Below, piece by piece: positions 9,597 through 19,537 of a DNA stretch of 64,000 nt (position 1 is its first letter; each line of letters begins with the position of its first letter). The notes under the pieces are model-generated. The model did not search any database, was not told where the DNA came from, and was given only the letters and a program-made list of their open reading frames with translations. The stretch covers positions 682,001 through 746,000 of the forward strand of contig OOIN01000004.1 of assembly GCA_900323505.1 (NCBI GenBank). The letters run 5' to 3'. The stretch is from Ustilago trichophora (lineage: Eukaryota > Basidiomycota > Ustilaginomycetes > Ustilaginales > Ustilaginaceae). Position numbers and translations under genes: made by a program.

Positions 9597-12500
9597 ATGT
9601 CGGCCATCGCCAATGGCGCCAGCAATGGCTCGCCAGCCAGCGGTCAGCCACCTGCGCTCAGCGCTCAAGCACAGCAAATGTTGACCGGCATGACCAAGGA
9701 GAGGCTACACAGCATGATTGCACGTATGCAACAGCTCAAGGCCAGCGGTGTCAACGAGTCCACCAGCCAGGAGTATGCCACCCTCGTCAACACGCTCAAA
9801 ATGTTCCAGCAATATCAAGCCATGCGTCAACAACAGGCCGTTGCCATGCAAGCACGAGCTGCGCAGCAACCATCTGCCGCTCGAACTCCCACCTCTGCAG
9901 CACCAGCATCATCGGCACCCTCGCCATCACAGCCTGCAAATGCATCGACGCCGGCTGCCGATGCTTCCAATGGCGCCTCTTCCACCACCAACGGAGTCGT
10001 TGTCAAGACCGAAGAGGAGCTTGCACGTTCTTTGAGTCCTGCCAACTTCACGCCCGATCAGCTGAATGCGCTCAAGACCCAGATCATTGCCTTCAAGCTC
10101 ATCTCGCGCAACCAGCCGCTTCCATCCCATCTTCAGGAGGCAATCTTGGCTGCCGACCGCGAATCCGATGATACCAAAAGGGACGAGCCGCTCACCTCTG
10201 CATCTCAGATCGCTGCTGCCGCTGTGTCTTCGGCAAGTGCATCCGAAGACGCAGCCAAGGCCAGCACCTCCAAGGAAGCCGTCGGCACATCCGAAAAGAT
10301 TGCAGAGATCCCAAGACCACCAAGTCCAAAAGACGACCCAAGCAGCTCGGTCTATCCCTACAACGCCTACGTCCACCCCTTCTCGTACATCTCCAAGCCT
10401 CTTCTTGAGGATGACGACTACACTGCAACCAAGCAGCAACGCCTCTTGATACCCAGCCTCATGCCCGCCGGTTTGGAACCCAGACTCTTGATTGAAGAGC
10501 GCGATCGCTTCGTTCAGGCTCGCATCCGTCAACGCATCCGAGAACTCGAGTCGTTCCCCGCCGACATGTCGCAGAACCCCACCATGGCCAGCCTCAAGGG
10601 CAAGGAGAATGCGCACGATCTCCCATCTCAGCTCCAAGGCAGCGGACTGCAGGGCGACAATGCCAAGCTCAAGGCGCTCATCGAGCTCAAGTCGCTTCAC
10701 CTCCTCGAAAAGCAGAAGCAGCTCCGCGAGCAGGTCGTCCAGAGTCTCAACCTCGCCACCACGCTTGGCCTAGACCGCGTCGCTTTCCGACGTGTCAAGA
10801 AGCAGACGCTTCGCGATGCACGCATGACCGAGCAGCTCGAACGCAAGCAGCGTGTCGAGCGAGAGAAGCGCGCAAGGCAAAAGCACATCGACTATCTCAG
10901 CACCATCTGCAACCACGGACGCGATCTCGTCGCTGCGCATACCAAGGACCACGACCAAGCTCGCAGATTCGGTCGTGCTATGCTCAAGTTCCACGCCGAC
11001 TCCGAAAGGGAAGAGCAGAAGCGTGTCGAGAGGATTGCCAAGGAGCGTCTCAATGCGCTCAAAGCCGACGACGAAGAGGCTTATCTCAAGCTCATTGACA
11101 CCGCCAAAGATACGCGTATTACCCACCTCTTGCGTCAGACCGACGCCTACCTCGACAGCTTGGCACAAGCCGTTCAGGCCCAGCAGAACGACGATGTCCA
11201 CGCCGAAGCCATCGCCGCCGAGCGTATCGTCGAAGACACCTCCAACCAGGAAGTCGGCGTCGCTGTCGATGAGACCATGTTCGGTGCGACTCGTCAGGAC
11301 GACCCGAGCGAGGACCGTGGCAAGGTCGACTACTACTCGGTGGCCCACCGCATTACCGAGCGTATTACACAACAGCCTACCATTCTCTCAGGAGGTACGT
11401 TGAAGGAATACCAGATGAAGGGTCTGCAATGGATGATCTCTCTGTACAACAACAGGCTTAATGGTATCTTGGCCGACGAGATGGGTCTCGGAAAGACCAT
11501 TCAGACCATTTCGCTCATCACGTATCTCATGGAGTTCAAGAAGCAGAACGGACCTTTCCTCGTCATTGTACCGCTCTCCACGCTCACCAACTGGGTCAAC
11601 GAGTTCATCAAGTGGGCGCCCTCGGTCTCGACGCTCGTCTACAAGGGTACGCCCAACGTGCGAAAGCAGCTCACCGGTCGTCTGCGTTCCATGAATTTCC
11701 AAGTGCTGTTGACCACGTACGAGTACATCATCAAGGACAAGCATTTGCTTGGAAAGATCAAATGGGTCCATATGATCATCGACGAAGGTCATCGTATGAA
11801 GAACACACAGTCCAAGTTGACCATTACCCTCACCCAGTTCTACACAAGTCGTTATCGACTCTTGCTTACCGGTACGCCGCTGCAGAACAATCTGCCAGAG
11901 CTGTGGGCGTTGCTCAACTTCGTGCTGCCCAGGATCTTCAACTCGGTCAAGAGTTTCGACGAGTGGTTCAACACGCCTTTCACCAACACCGGAAACGAAG
12001 GTGGTATGATGCTCAACGAAGAAGAGGCGCTGCTGATCATCAAGCGTCTCCACAAGGTGCTTCGGCCCTTCTTGCTGCGTCGTCTCAAGAAGGATGTGGC
12101 TTCCGAGCTACCAGACAAGGTCGAGAAGGTGATCAAGTGCAAGATGAGTGCGCTCCAGCTCAAGCTATACCAGCAGATGAAGAAGCACAAGATGATCTTG
12201 TCAGGCGAAGACAACAGCACCGCTGGCAAGAAGTCCAAGCCGCAGGGCATCCGAGGTCTGCAGAATGCCATCATGCAACTGCGAAAGATCTGCAACCATC
12301 CTTACGTCTTCGAACAAGTCGAGTTGGCCATCAACCCTACCAAGGAGAACGGCCCAGATCTGTACCGATCTGCAGGTAAATTCGAATTGCTGGATCGACT
12401 ACTGCCCAAGCTGTTTGCCACCAAGCACCGCGTCCTCATCTTCTTCCAGATGACAGCCATTATGGACATTATGGAGGACTTTTTGAGGTACCGAGGCTTC

Positions 12501-14117
12501 AAGTATCTTCGTCTTGACGGTTCTACCAAGCCCGACGACCGATCGCAGCTGCTCAAGCTCTTCAACGCGCCAGGATCCGAGTACTTTGTCTTCATTCTCT
12601 CGACGCGAGCCGGTGGTCTTGGTCTCAATCTGCAGTCCGCCGATACCGTTATCATCTACGATTCCGACTGGAATCCCCACCAGGATTTGCAGGCACAGGA
12701 TCGTGCGCATCGTATCGGTCAGAAGATGGAGGTGCGTATCTTGCGTCTTGTCACCGAAAAGTCGGTCGAAGAAACCATCTTAGCCCGAGCGCAGGACAAG
12801 CTCGAGATCGAAGGTAAGGTTATTCAGGCTGGTAAATTCGACAATCAGGCCACTGCCGACGAGCGAGAACTGCTGCTGCGAGCCATGTTGGAAGCCGACA
12901 ACGACGACGAGGATGAGGATGACGGCGATTTCAACGATGATGAACTCAACCAGCTGCTTGCACGTGGTGAACACGAGGTGCCCATCTTTGAGCAGATCGA
13001 CAAGGAGCGGGCCCAGGCCGATGCCGAGTTCTGGAAGGCATTGGGCTACAAGGGCAAGCTACCCGAGCGTCTCATGCAGGAGAGCGAGCTGCCGGCTGTC
13101 TATCAGCAGGACTTTGACGCCGACAATGTGTTGGCAGAGGTTGTCGAGGAGGAACCCACGACGCGAAAGAGGAACGTGGTCCACTACGACGATGGATTGA
13201 CGGAGGATCAATTCTTGCGAGCTCTCGAGGATGATGATGTGGATCTCAACGACATTGTCGAGCGCAAGCGCGAGCGCATCGAGAAGCGCCGTGCCAAGGC
13301 CATGATGCAAGCTATGGACTCTACCGAGGGCACGCCAGAAGCTGAGAGCGGCAGGCGCAAGAAGGGTGGCCGCGGTCGTGGCCTCGGCGGCGCCAGCGAG
13401 ACACCCGAGCCCTCTCCTGGACCTTCTGCCCGGAAGCGCAAGCGTTTCGGAGGCGCTTCGATGGACGGCTCGCCCGACTACGAGGAAAGCCCTTCAGCAG
13501 CTCGCATTGCGCAGCCCAAGCGTCGCAAGACGGGTGGCGAAGACGATGTGCGCGATCGCATCAAGTACGCACTTAACCAATGCTACCGCGCCGTCGAGAC
13601 CTGCCTGGAACCCGAGACAGGCCGCAAGCGATGCCTGCTGTTCCTCGATGTCCCCAAGAAGACGGACTATCCCGACTACCATGTGATCATTGAGAAGCCC
13701 ATCGCGATGCGACAGATCAAGCGCCGTATCGACAACCGCACGTTCCGCCGCGTCGACACGTGTCGCGATGAATTCCACCTGATGGTGCGCAACGCAAAGA
13801 CGTACAATCAAGAAGGATCGTGGGTTTACAACGATGCTGTGGAGCTGCAGAAGGCATTCGATACAACGTACGACATGCTTTGCCGACACAGTGGACTGCC
13901 CGGTTCCGAAAACGAGGGCGAGGTGCAGCCTGGTGGAGGTGAAGCAGGGGACACGTCGGTAGGCGATACGCAGAATGAGGGCGACGACGATCACGAAGAA
14001 GGAGAAGAGGACGAGGAAGAGAAGCCGGCACCTGCACCAAGAGGGATCAAGATCAAGCTCGGGAAGCGAAAGCTGGCCAAAAAGGGCAAGCCGGCTGATT
14101 CTGAGGATGACGAGTGA
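9597..14117 (+). CDS. SWI/SNF or RSC catalytic ATPase (Snf2/Sth1/Brahma type) with bromodomain
   Basis: The 1506-residue protein has the full architecture of a Snf2-subfamily remodeller. A QLQ-like element is at about residues 150-176 (FTPDQLNALKTQIIAFK). The HSA region, at about 398-470, is a basic helix (RKQRVEREKRARQKH) that binds actin-related proteins. The SNF2 ATPase begins at LKEYQMKGLQWM (about 601), with Walker A DEMGLGKT (about 627) and Walker B DEGH (about 728). Helicase C runs about 935-1055, with motif VI QAQDRAHRIGQ. A SnAC-like acidic region and a GRGRG AT-hook-like patch (about 1258) follow. The bromodomain at about 1320-1430 includes PDYHVIIEKPIA and MVRNAKTYNQEGSWVYNDA. It slides or evicts nucleosomes in the nucleus. 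Whether it is Snf2 or Sth1 cannot be settled without orthologue trees. It is a single exon and ends in an acidic-basic tail. Confidence 0.95.
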   Translation: MSAIANGASNGSPASGQPPALSAQAQQMLTGMTKERLHSMIARMQQLKASGVNESTSQEYATLVNTLKMFQQYQAMRQQQAVAMQARAAQQPSAARTPTSAAPASSAPSPSQPANASTPAADASNGASSTTNGVVVKTEEELARSLSPANFTPDQLNALKTQIIAFKLISRNQPLPSHLQEAILAADRESDDTKRDEPLTSASQIAAAAVSSASASEDAAKASTSKEAVGTSEKIAEIPRPPSPKDDPSSSVYPYNAYVHPFSYISKPLLEDDDYTATKQQRLLIPSLMPAGLEPRLLIEERDRFVQARIRQRIRELESFPADMSQNPTMASLKGKENAHDLPSQLQGSGLQGDNAKLKALIELKSLHLLEKQKQLREQVVQSLNLATTLGLDRVAFRRVKKQTLRDARMTEQLERKQRVEREKRARQKHIDYLSTICNHGRDLVAAHTKDHDQARRFGRAMLKFHADSEREEQKRVERIAKERLNALKADDEEAYLKLIDTAKDTRITHLLRQTDAYLDSLAQAVQAQQNDDVHAEAIAAERIVEDTSNQEVGVAVDETMFGATRQDDPSEDRGKVDYYSVAHRITERITQQPTILSGGTLKEYQMKGLQWMISLYNNRLNGILADEMGLGKTIQTISLITYLMEFKKQNGPFLVIVPLSTLTNWVNEFIKWAPSVSTLVYKGTPNVRKQLTGRLRSMNFQVLLTTYEYIIKDKHLLGKIKWVHMIIDEGHRMKNTQSKLTITLTQFYTSRYRLLLTGTPLQNNLPELWALLNFVLPRIFNSVKSFDEWFNTPFTNTGNEGGMMLNEEEALLIIKRLHKVLRPFLLRRLKKDVASELPDKVEKVIKCKMSALQLKLYQQMKKHKMILSGEDNSTAGKKSKPQGIRGLQNAIMQLRKICNHPYVFEQVELAINPTKENGPDLYRSAGKFELLDRLLPKLFATKHRVLIFFQMTAIMDIMEDFLRYRGFKYLRLDGSTKPDDRSQLLKLFNAPGSEYFVFILSTRAGGLGLNLQSADTVIIYDSDWNPHQDLQAQDRAHRIGQKMEVRILRLVTEKSVEETILARAQDKLEIEGKVIQAGKFDNQATADERELLLRAMLEADNDDEDEDDGDFNDDELNQLLARGEHEVPIFEQIDKERAQADAEFWKALGYKGKLPERLMQESELPAVYQQDFDADNVLAEVVEEEPTTRKRNVVHYDDGLTEDQFLRALEDDDVDLNDIVERKRERIEKRRAKAMMQAMDSTEGTPEAESGRRKKGGRGRGLGGASETPEPSPGPSARKRKRFGGASMDGSPDYEESPSAARIAQPKRRKTGGEDDVRDRIKYALNQCYRAVETCLEPETGRKRCLLFLDVPKKTDYPDYHVIIEKPIAMRQIKRRIDNRTFRRVDTCRDEFHLMVRNAKTYNQEGSWVYNDAVELQKAFDTTYDMLCRHSGLPGSENEGEVQPGGGEAGDTSVGDTQNEGDDDHEEGEEDEEEKPAPAPRGIKIKLGKRKLAKKGKPADSEDDE

Positions 14118-14754
14118 GGCGCAGAACTCTCTGACTCTGACGCACGTGCCGCCACATCCTCGCATTTGTAATACTTTTTTTCATGGCATATCGTTTTCGC
14201 TATTCAGTTGAAACATTCCGTTTTGTCATCTCGTGGGCCTTTGTGAATGATAGCCGCGACCACTCTTGGAAGAAGGTCTGGAGGACGAGGTGCCATCACC
14301 CGTTACAGACGCATGTGCCGTGACAGAGGTTGCTTGTGCTCCTCGCACGGGGCTCCCCGGCATATGTTTTGAAAGAACGAATGCGCCTCCCCGCTCGACA
14401 GTGGACGGGAAAGAGGTCAAAAAAATATCAAGTCAAGTCAAGCTAAGTCATTCATCATGACCATGTTTCCAATCTAACTCTTGATGGTTCGATCAACAAC
14501 CCAGACGTTTTGCCAAAATACCATAACAATCAGCAAACAGCAAAAGAAGAAAAGTGTACTGTGTGGTACGGTCCAGCAGCTGGGAAAAATTTGAATCTGA
14601 GCTTTGATTCTATGGTGAACTAACGGGTTCGAGGTGTGTTCTTCGGTAATTCGCCTTTCAATCAAGATAGTCGTGTGATAAGCAATCCGACACGATCGGC
14701 GATACAGAATCAGGATGAGTAGCATTATGAGAAATGTTCCGAACACCATCAGAA
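14118..14754. other. Convergent 3' region
   Basis: Stop codons of the SNF2-type gene and of the minus-strand membrane-protein gene flank this stretch. It holds no supported gene and presumably both 3' UTRs. Confidence 0.45.
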
Positions 14755-16323
14755 CTAACCCCCCGATTCAGTTTGAATCACCATCCTCATCTCTTGTACA
14801 CGATCCAAACTTTGCCCAACACAACCTTCTACAATACCCTGTTCAATCTTCCAGCTTATGAAATCTTGCTTACCACCAAAAGGTTGCCAAATCTCCAACT
14901 CTGGATAACACCTCCTTACACTGCTCTCGGCACCCATAGCCATGAGTGCCATGATCGGATTGGTCAATAGCGACAATATGCCACCGTAGAGAAGTTTGAT
15001 AATCATTGGAATCCACGTCCCCGCCAATTCTCTATGCTCGTAGATAGGTGCCACGATAGCAATCGCCAAAGGCCAGTACCACCAAAAAGTCAAAACGCAG
15101 AGGAAAAATCCTTGCACAGCCGTCCATACCAATCGTTCCAATCTTTGACGCCATGATATACCCGCTGCAAGCAAATCGTTGCGTTCCGATCCGGTGAGCA
15201 CCGCTCGGACAAACCACCACCACCACGATTTCAGTTTACTTTGACCCTCCGCTTTCCCCATGTACAACTTTTCCCCTGCGGATGAGACATGTTGCGGCAT
15301 TTTGACTCCAAGCCAGTGTCCCTCGGGCTGAGGCGTACTCGGTAGATGCAAAAGTGGCGGCCATGGTCGTCTTAAAGGCCCAATGGGTCCCGCATATAGA
15401 TCGTGATGAACCAAACTCGACGTTATAATAAAAGAAACAATCTGTTGGATGATCACCGTCACCCCCATATCTCCTGCAACAGTTTGACGATTGAAAGTCC
15501 AAATGTTGATCGTTGGTTGGGTACGGTAGAGTGCAACGGCAACACCAAAGTTGATGGCACCGCTGATGATGGCTGCAACAAAGGATTGCGCAAAGAAAAG
15601 GTACCACCATTGACCATACCCGAATGTGAGCGGACCGGGGATGGCCCAGGAGCGTAATGTCGAAGGTTGGGAGAGGACGACTCCAGATCGTTCGTAAGGG
15701 GCGGCAAAAGGAAGAACGCGACGGATAGGATGTTTAGTGGTCTGGGTGATGTTTTTCTCCAAATCCGCCTGCTGGTGACATTGATGGTGATGAGGATCCC
15801 GTTCGGCAAGAAGCAGCTCGTCCGGACGTTTGGAAATAGACCTTCTCGGCTCAGCCATTGGATCCACCGGTTGGCCACTCTCTGGCAGCTTGACGAGTGA
15901 AAGACTCTTTCGGATCACATCCATACTACTTCTTGTTTTCGAATGCGAGCGTCGATGTCGCACAACGTCGGAATCGTTGGTTGCCGATGAAGCGTTTTCA
16001 CCACGAATCGGTCTGGGCTGATCCGCATAGCTGAGCGACATTCGCGGACGAGATGGCTGTGCGGTATCGCTAGGAGGATGGTGAAGAATGCCCATTCCTA
16101 GGCCTGAAGAAGGCTGTGCGATATCTTTGGTCGGATACGTGGGGATGAGATGTTTGCTACTCGACGTTGAAGCGGATGCCGGAATGGCGGTGGTGGTGGT
16201 GGTGGTGGTGCTCGTAGTCGATGCTGGGATGGCTGGCGCAGCAACCACACCATCAACCCCACTATTGCGATCTTGTCGTATAGTGCTACCCTCCCCAGCA
16301 GTCATTGCTAACGATTCGTCCAT
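14755..16323 (-). CDS. Fungal multi-pass membrane protein of unknown function
   Basis: The 522-residue protein has a disordered N-terminal 210 residues: a Thr run encoded by a GGT repeat at about residues 37-46, Ser/Arg-rich stretches and likely phosphorylation sites. A membrane region follows. Four or so hydrophobic segments are visible: WYLFFAQSFVAAIISGAINF, VTVIIQQIVSFIITSSLV, FFLCVLTFWWYWPLAIAIV and IKLLYGGILSLLTNPIMALM. The conserved-looking lead-in GPLTFGYGQWWYL and the Trp-rich loops resemble a family of uncharacterised fungal membrane proteins (possibly DUF2456; this name is from memory and unsure). There is no transporter signature that I recognise. The start is a clear ATG and there is no intron. 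Confidence 0.75.
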   Translation of the reverse strand: MDESLAMTAGEGSTIRQDRNSGVDGVVAAPAIPASTTSTTTTTTTAIPASASTSSSKHLIPTYPTKDIAQPSSGLGMGILHHPPSDTAQPSRPRMSLSYADQPRPIRGENASSATNDSDVVRHRRSHSKTRSSMDVIRKSLSLVKLPESGQPVDPMAEPRRSISKRPDELLLAERDPHHHQCHQQADLEKNITQTTKHPIRRVLPFAAPYERSGVVLSQPSTLRSWAIPGPLTFGYGQWWYLFFAQSFVAAIISGAINFGVAVALYRTQPTINIWTFNRQTVAGDMGVTVIIQQIVSFIITSSLVHHDLYAGPIGPLRRPWPPLLHLPSTPQPEGHWLGVKMPQHVSSAGEKLYMGKAEGQSKLKSWWWWFVRAVLTGSERNDLLAAGISWRQRLERLVWTAVQGFFLCVLTFWWYWPLAIAIVAPIYEHRELAGTWIPMIIKLLYGGILSLLTNPIMALMAMGAESSVRRCYPELEIWQPFGGKQDFISWKIEQGIVEGCVGQSLDRVQEMRMVIQTESGG

Positions 16324-17232
16324 TTTTCAAGCTACCTCGAAGTTCAAAGTTATGTCGATAGTCGAGACGCAAAGAAACCACAGCCAATCCATTTGATTGT
16401 CAGCGCCCAAAAAAGTAAGCACTTGCCAGGGTTCACTCTCTCAGCCGGGGTTTGATTTGCACATCAGTATGTACACACAGACCCTCCGGAAAAAAAGAAA
16501 ACAATTAAAAAAATGTAGAATGCAGATCAGACATGCATCTGAATTCCACAACCCAAACACTCTCGCGCAGCTTCTGCCGAGATTTTGTCATCACACACAC
16601 ACACACACACGTTCATTTCCATCCAGAATCCAAAAAAAAAAAAAAAAAGGTCCCCCAGGTCTAAGATTATCCCTCAGCACACCACAGTATTTGTGGTCAT
16701 CATTGACTCCGGGCCGAGTTCAAACCCTCCCCATACACATACACGAGTAAATCATCTCCGCTCCGCACACAGACCTTCAACTTTTGCCCTCTACTTGCCG
16801 CTTCTCACGTCTGCACACGAGACTACGATAGCCTGTTAAAGCCCGCCGCAAATCACTCCCCCAAGGCTACCCCACATACTTTGACCAACTCTGCTGAACG
16901 CAAACCCGAATTTCACTCTGAATCATCTCCTCATTTTTCAGCTAGACGGCACACAAAGAAAGCAACAATACACACGCCAGCAAATGGTCTTCAAGCATTC
17001 GTGCGTGTAGACCATGACCAAGAGCGTATATTTACTAAGACACGAGTCGAGAGTTGAGAAGAGGATAAGAAGAACAACATGTGGTGCCTCTGTCAGACCG
17101 ATACCGAGTTGGGCGTTAAGGCACTACGCGTTGAAATGGGAGTTACGCACGAGCCTCGATGAGAGCACCGCAGCCCGATGTCTTGGGGCCAAATGAGCTT
17201 GGTTTGGACCGCAATCATTGCATGTTGTCTAA
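16324..17232. promoter_or_regulatory. Intergenic region upstream of the membrane-protein gene
   Basis: This lies between the membrane-protein start (minus strand) and the CK2 stop (minus strand). It contains a CA microsatellite (16592-16610), a 17-base A-run (16632-16648) and otherwise C-rich leader-like DNA. No gene is supported. Confidence 0.5.
16592..16610. repeat. CA dinucleotide microsatellite
   Basis: About nine and a half CA units occur in intergenic DNA, followed closely by a 17-base A-run at 16632-16648. Confidence 0.9.
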
Positions 17233-18261
17233 CTAGCTGGCAACAACCTCGCCCCTGGCAGCAGCAGCCTTAACCGGTTCAAAGTAAGGATGATCCTGCG
17301 CCTCCTTTGCCGTCAATCTCTCCTGATGATCGTACCTGAGCAGTTTGTCCAGGAAGTCAATCGCATCGTTCGAGATGTACCTCTGATTTTCGCTCGTAAT
17401 GAACCTGCTCCACGGTTTACGCTGGTATCGCCCCAAGATATCGTCGTACTGCGGATCCAGATCGATGTCGTACTTCTCCAGATACGCATACAGCTCATCG
17501 GTACCCAACACTTTGCAAATCTTGACCAGTTGGTCATAGTTGTCGTGTCCGTGGAAGAAGGGCTCCTTTCTGAAGATCATCGATGCAAACATGCAGCCCA
17601 AACTCCACATGTCGAGCGAATAGTCGTACTCCTGGAAATCCACCAGCAATTCGGGCCCCTTGAAGTATCGAGAGGCGACTCGCACGTTGTACTCGGTATA
17701 AGGATGGTAAAATTCGGCCAACCCCCAATCGATCAATCGCAATTTGCGCTTCTCGTGATCAATCATGACGTTGTGCGGCTTGACATCTCGATGCATGATT
17801 CCTCGCGAGTGGCAGAAATCCAGCGCCTTGAGCAACTCAAAGATGTAGAAACGTACATCGAAGTCGGTGAATTTAGGGTAGAGGATCTTGAAGTCGGTAT
17901 TGTTGATGTACTCGGTGATGATCGATGGCGTTTTGCTTTGAGGATCACGTACGACATCCAGCAGACCGACAACATTGGGTCCACCAGCGAGGTTCTGCAA
18001 AATCTTGATCTCTCGCTTGATCTTCTTCTTCTTGACCGGTTTGAGAACTTTGATGATGCACTTTTCGGGTACACCAGAGGCAGAAGCGATGTTGACACCT
18101 TCAAATACCTCGGAATACTTTCCTCGTCCTACTTTGCGGAGGATCTCATAGTTGTCCTGTGTTCCCCATTGAACTGCGAGATTGTCATAGTCCCACCAGG
18201 GGCGACCAAACTTTTCGTTGGCGCCTGGGTATACTCGTGCGCAGCTGCGTCCGCCCGACAT
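17233..18261 (-). CDS. CKA1: Casein kinase 2 catalytic subunit alpha
   Basis: This 342-residue acidophilic Ser/Thr kinase is nearly all catalytic domain, matching the usual length of CK2 alpha. Visible features are the glycine loop [11 protein letters not shown] (about residue 45), the basic patch [15 protein letters not shown] typical of CK2, and the catalytic loop [12 protein letters not shown]. The CK2-specific DWG replaces DFG ([14 protein letters not shown]). The substrate segment is [15 protein letters not shown]. The N-terminus begins with the [17 protein letters not shown] type of sequence that stacks on the activation segment and makes the kinase constitutively active. The tetramer with CK2 beta acts in nucleus and cytoplasm on many substrates. 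It is a single exon with a clear ATG. Confidence 0.97.
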   Translation of the reverse strand: MSGGRSCARVYPGANEKFGRPWWDYDNLAVQWGTQDNYEILRKVGRGKYSEVFEGVNIASASGVPEKCIIKVLKPVKKKKIKREIKILQNLAGGPNVVGLLDVVRDPQSKTPSIITEYINNTDFKILYPKFTDFDVRFYIFELLKALDFCHSRGIMHRDVKPHNVMIDHEKRKLRLIDWGLAEFYHPYTEYNVRVASRYFKGPELLVDFQEYDYSLDMWSLGCMFASMIFRKEPFFHGHDNYDQLVKICKVLGTDELYAYLEKYDIDLDPQYDDILGRYQRKPWSRFITSENQRYISNDAIDFLDKLLRYDHQERLTAKEAQDHPYFEPVKAAAARGEVVAS

Positions 18262-19026
18262 GGTTGTGGTATCTTTTTCTGTGAGTAGTAGCTATGTGCT
18301 TTTGGAAGGGCTGGATTGGACTGGCTACTGAAGTAGTTTGAAGATTGTCCTCTGTCGTAAAAAAAGCTGTAAGACCGACGGTGGATGCTGCGGAGGTGTG
18401 TCGGAGAGCTATGCAGTCTCTGTTGATGTAGAAAGGAAAGCTGTCCGTGAGATGAATGCTCGCCGATCCAAATAGCAACAATCGCAAAGAAGCCAAATAG
18501 TCGAAACTTGCTGCTGTGCTATTCCCTCTTCGATGCGAGCCAACCAGCGTGACCTTGAAAAAGCGAAACGAAACGAGTGATGGCCAAGTCGAGTCTGATC
18601 TGCTGGCGAATGACAACCCCAATTGACCAACTATGACGGTTGTGCAGGTGTAAGATATGAAGGTGAAGGGTAAAGCGTGGATGGAGTCGGAAAGGAAAAA
18701 AGACGTTTGCTGGCGATCTTGATCTTCTCACTGCTACTCTGCTGTTTTCTGTGGTTGAGCCATCCCTTACGCTCAAAAAACGTGACAGAGAGAGACAGAG
18801 AGGATCGCACTCTGCCCCAGTGTCAAGTGAGATCGACTCAGAGCAGTCGCTGCTGCAAATTTCAATCCCTTCAGACGCGTTCTGTGCAGGCAGAAATCGG
18901 ACATACGGCAATTTTAGCGGAATTTTGCTAGCTAAAATCGTGATCGTCTTTGCTTGCCACTTATACCATTCTCACAAACAATGAGTATATATATGTAGTA
19001 TTGCTGTCGGCATGCAACCAAGTCTA
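18262..19026. promoter_or_regulatory. CK2 alpha promoter region
   Basis: No supported gene lies between the CK2 start and the tRNA gene. The part near 18262-18620 is probably CK2 leader and promoter. Confidence 0.45.
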
Positions 19027-19132
19027 TCCCGGCTAGCTCAGTCGGTAGAGCGTCAGACTCTTACATACAAGGGTTTCCGAGTTTGTCTCGGAGTTCATCT
19101 GAATGTCGTGGGTTCGAGCCCCACGTTGGGAG
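19027..19132 (+). tRNA. tRNA-Lys (anticodon CUU) with a 33-base intron
   Basis: The gene folds as a tRNA. The acceptor stem TCCCGGC pairs with GTTGGGA (two G-U pairs) and is followed by discriminator G. The D arm is TAGCTCAGTCGGTAGAGC. The anticodon stem TCAGA pairs with TCTGA, and the loop CTCTTAA carries anticodon CTT at 19060-19062. The T arm GTGGGTTCGAGCCCCAC forms a full stem. The intron is 19064-19096, directly after position 37. Its AAGGG (19069-19073) can pair with the anticodon-loop CTCTT, as expected of eukaryotic pre-tRNA introns cut by the tRNA splicing endonuclease. Internal A and B boxes are present and a T-run follows. The mature length without CCA is 73. Confidence 0.93.
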
Positions 19133-19537
19133 ATTCTTTTTGCCATTTTCCACAAATTCTGATTCGTGGACATCATCATCATCTCAACTTTATGGTCTCA
19201 TGCAGGCTTGCAGCTTTCGTTTTGCTGACGTTGTCTTTGCTCATCGTGCGATTCGTCGGACAGCAACTGATGATCTCCATGCGAATTATTGCAAAGCATT
19301 ATCATAAACAAACACATTAGACGACAGTTTCAAGCGAAGCAGTTGTTCTAGCCAAATGCTTGCGATACTACAAAACATCATAACGATAGACAGGTACAAA
19401 TACAAGAAAGTGCAAGATGCGAATAGTGCGATACAAACTAGTGTGAGATAGACTGATCAGACTTTGGTGTGCGTGTGTGTGTGAGCGTGTGAGGGTAGAT
19501 AAAGAAAAAACAAGATCCGGGGTGAGAATGTGGGCCA
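19133..19537. other. Intergenic between tRNA-Lys and the Ser-rich protein gene
   Basis: This holds the Pol III T-run at its left end, a GT-rich stretch near 19468-19490, and the presumed 3' UTR of the minus-strand neighbour. There is no gene. Confidence 0.4.
19137..19141 (+). terminator. RNA polymerase III terminator of tRNA-Lys
   Basis: A run of five T residues starts five bases after the tRNA 3' end, the standard Pol III stop signal. Confidence 0.8.
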
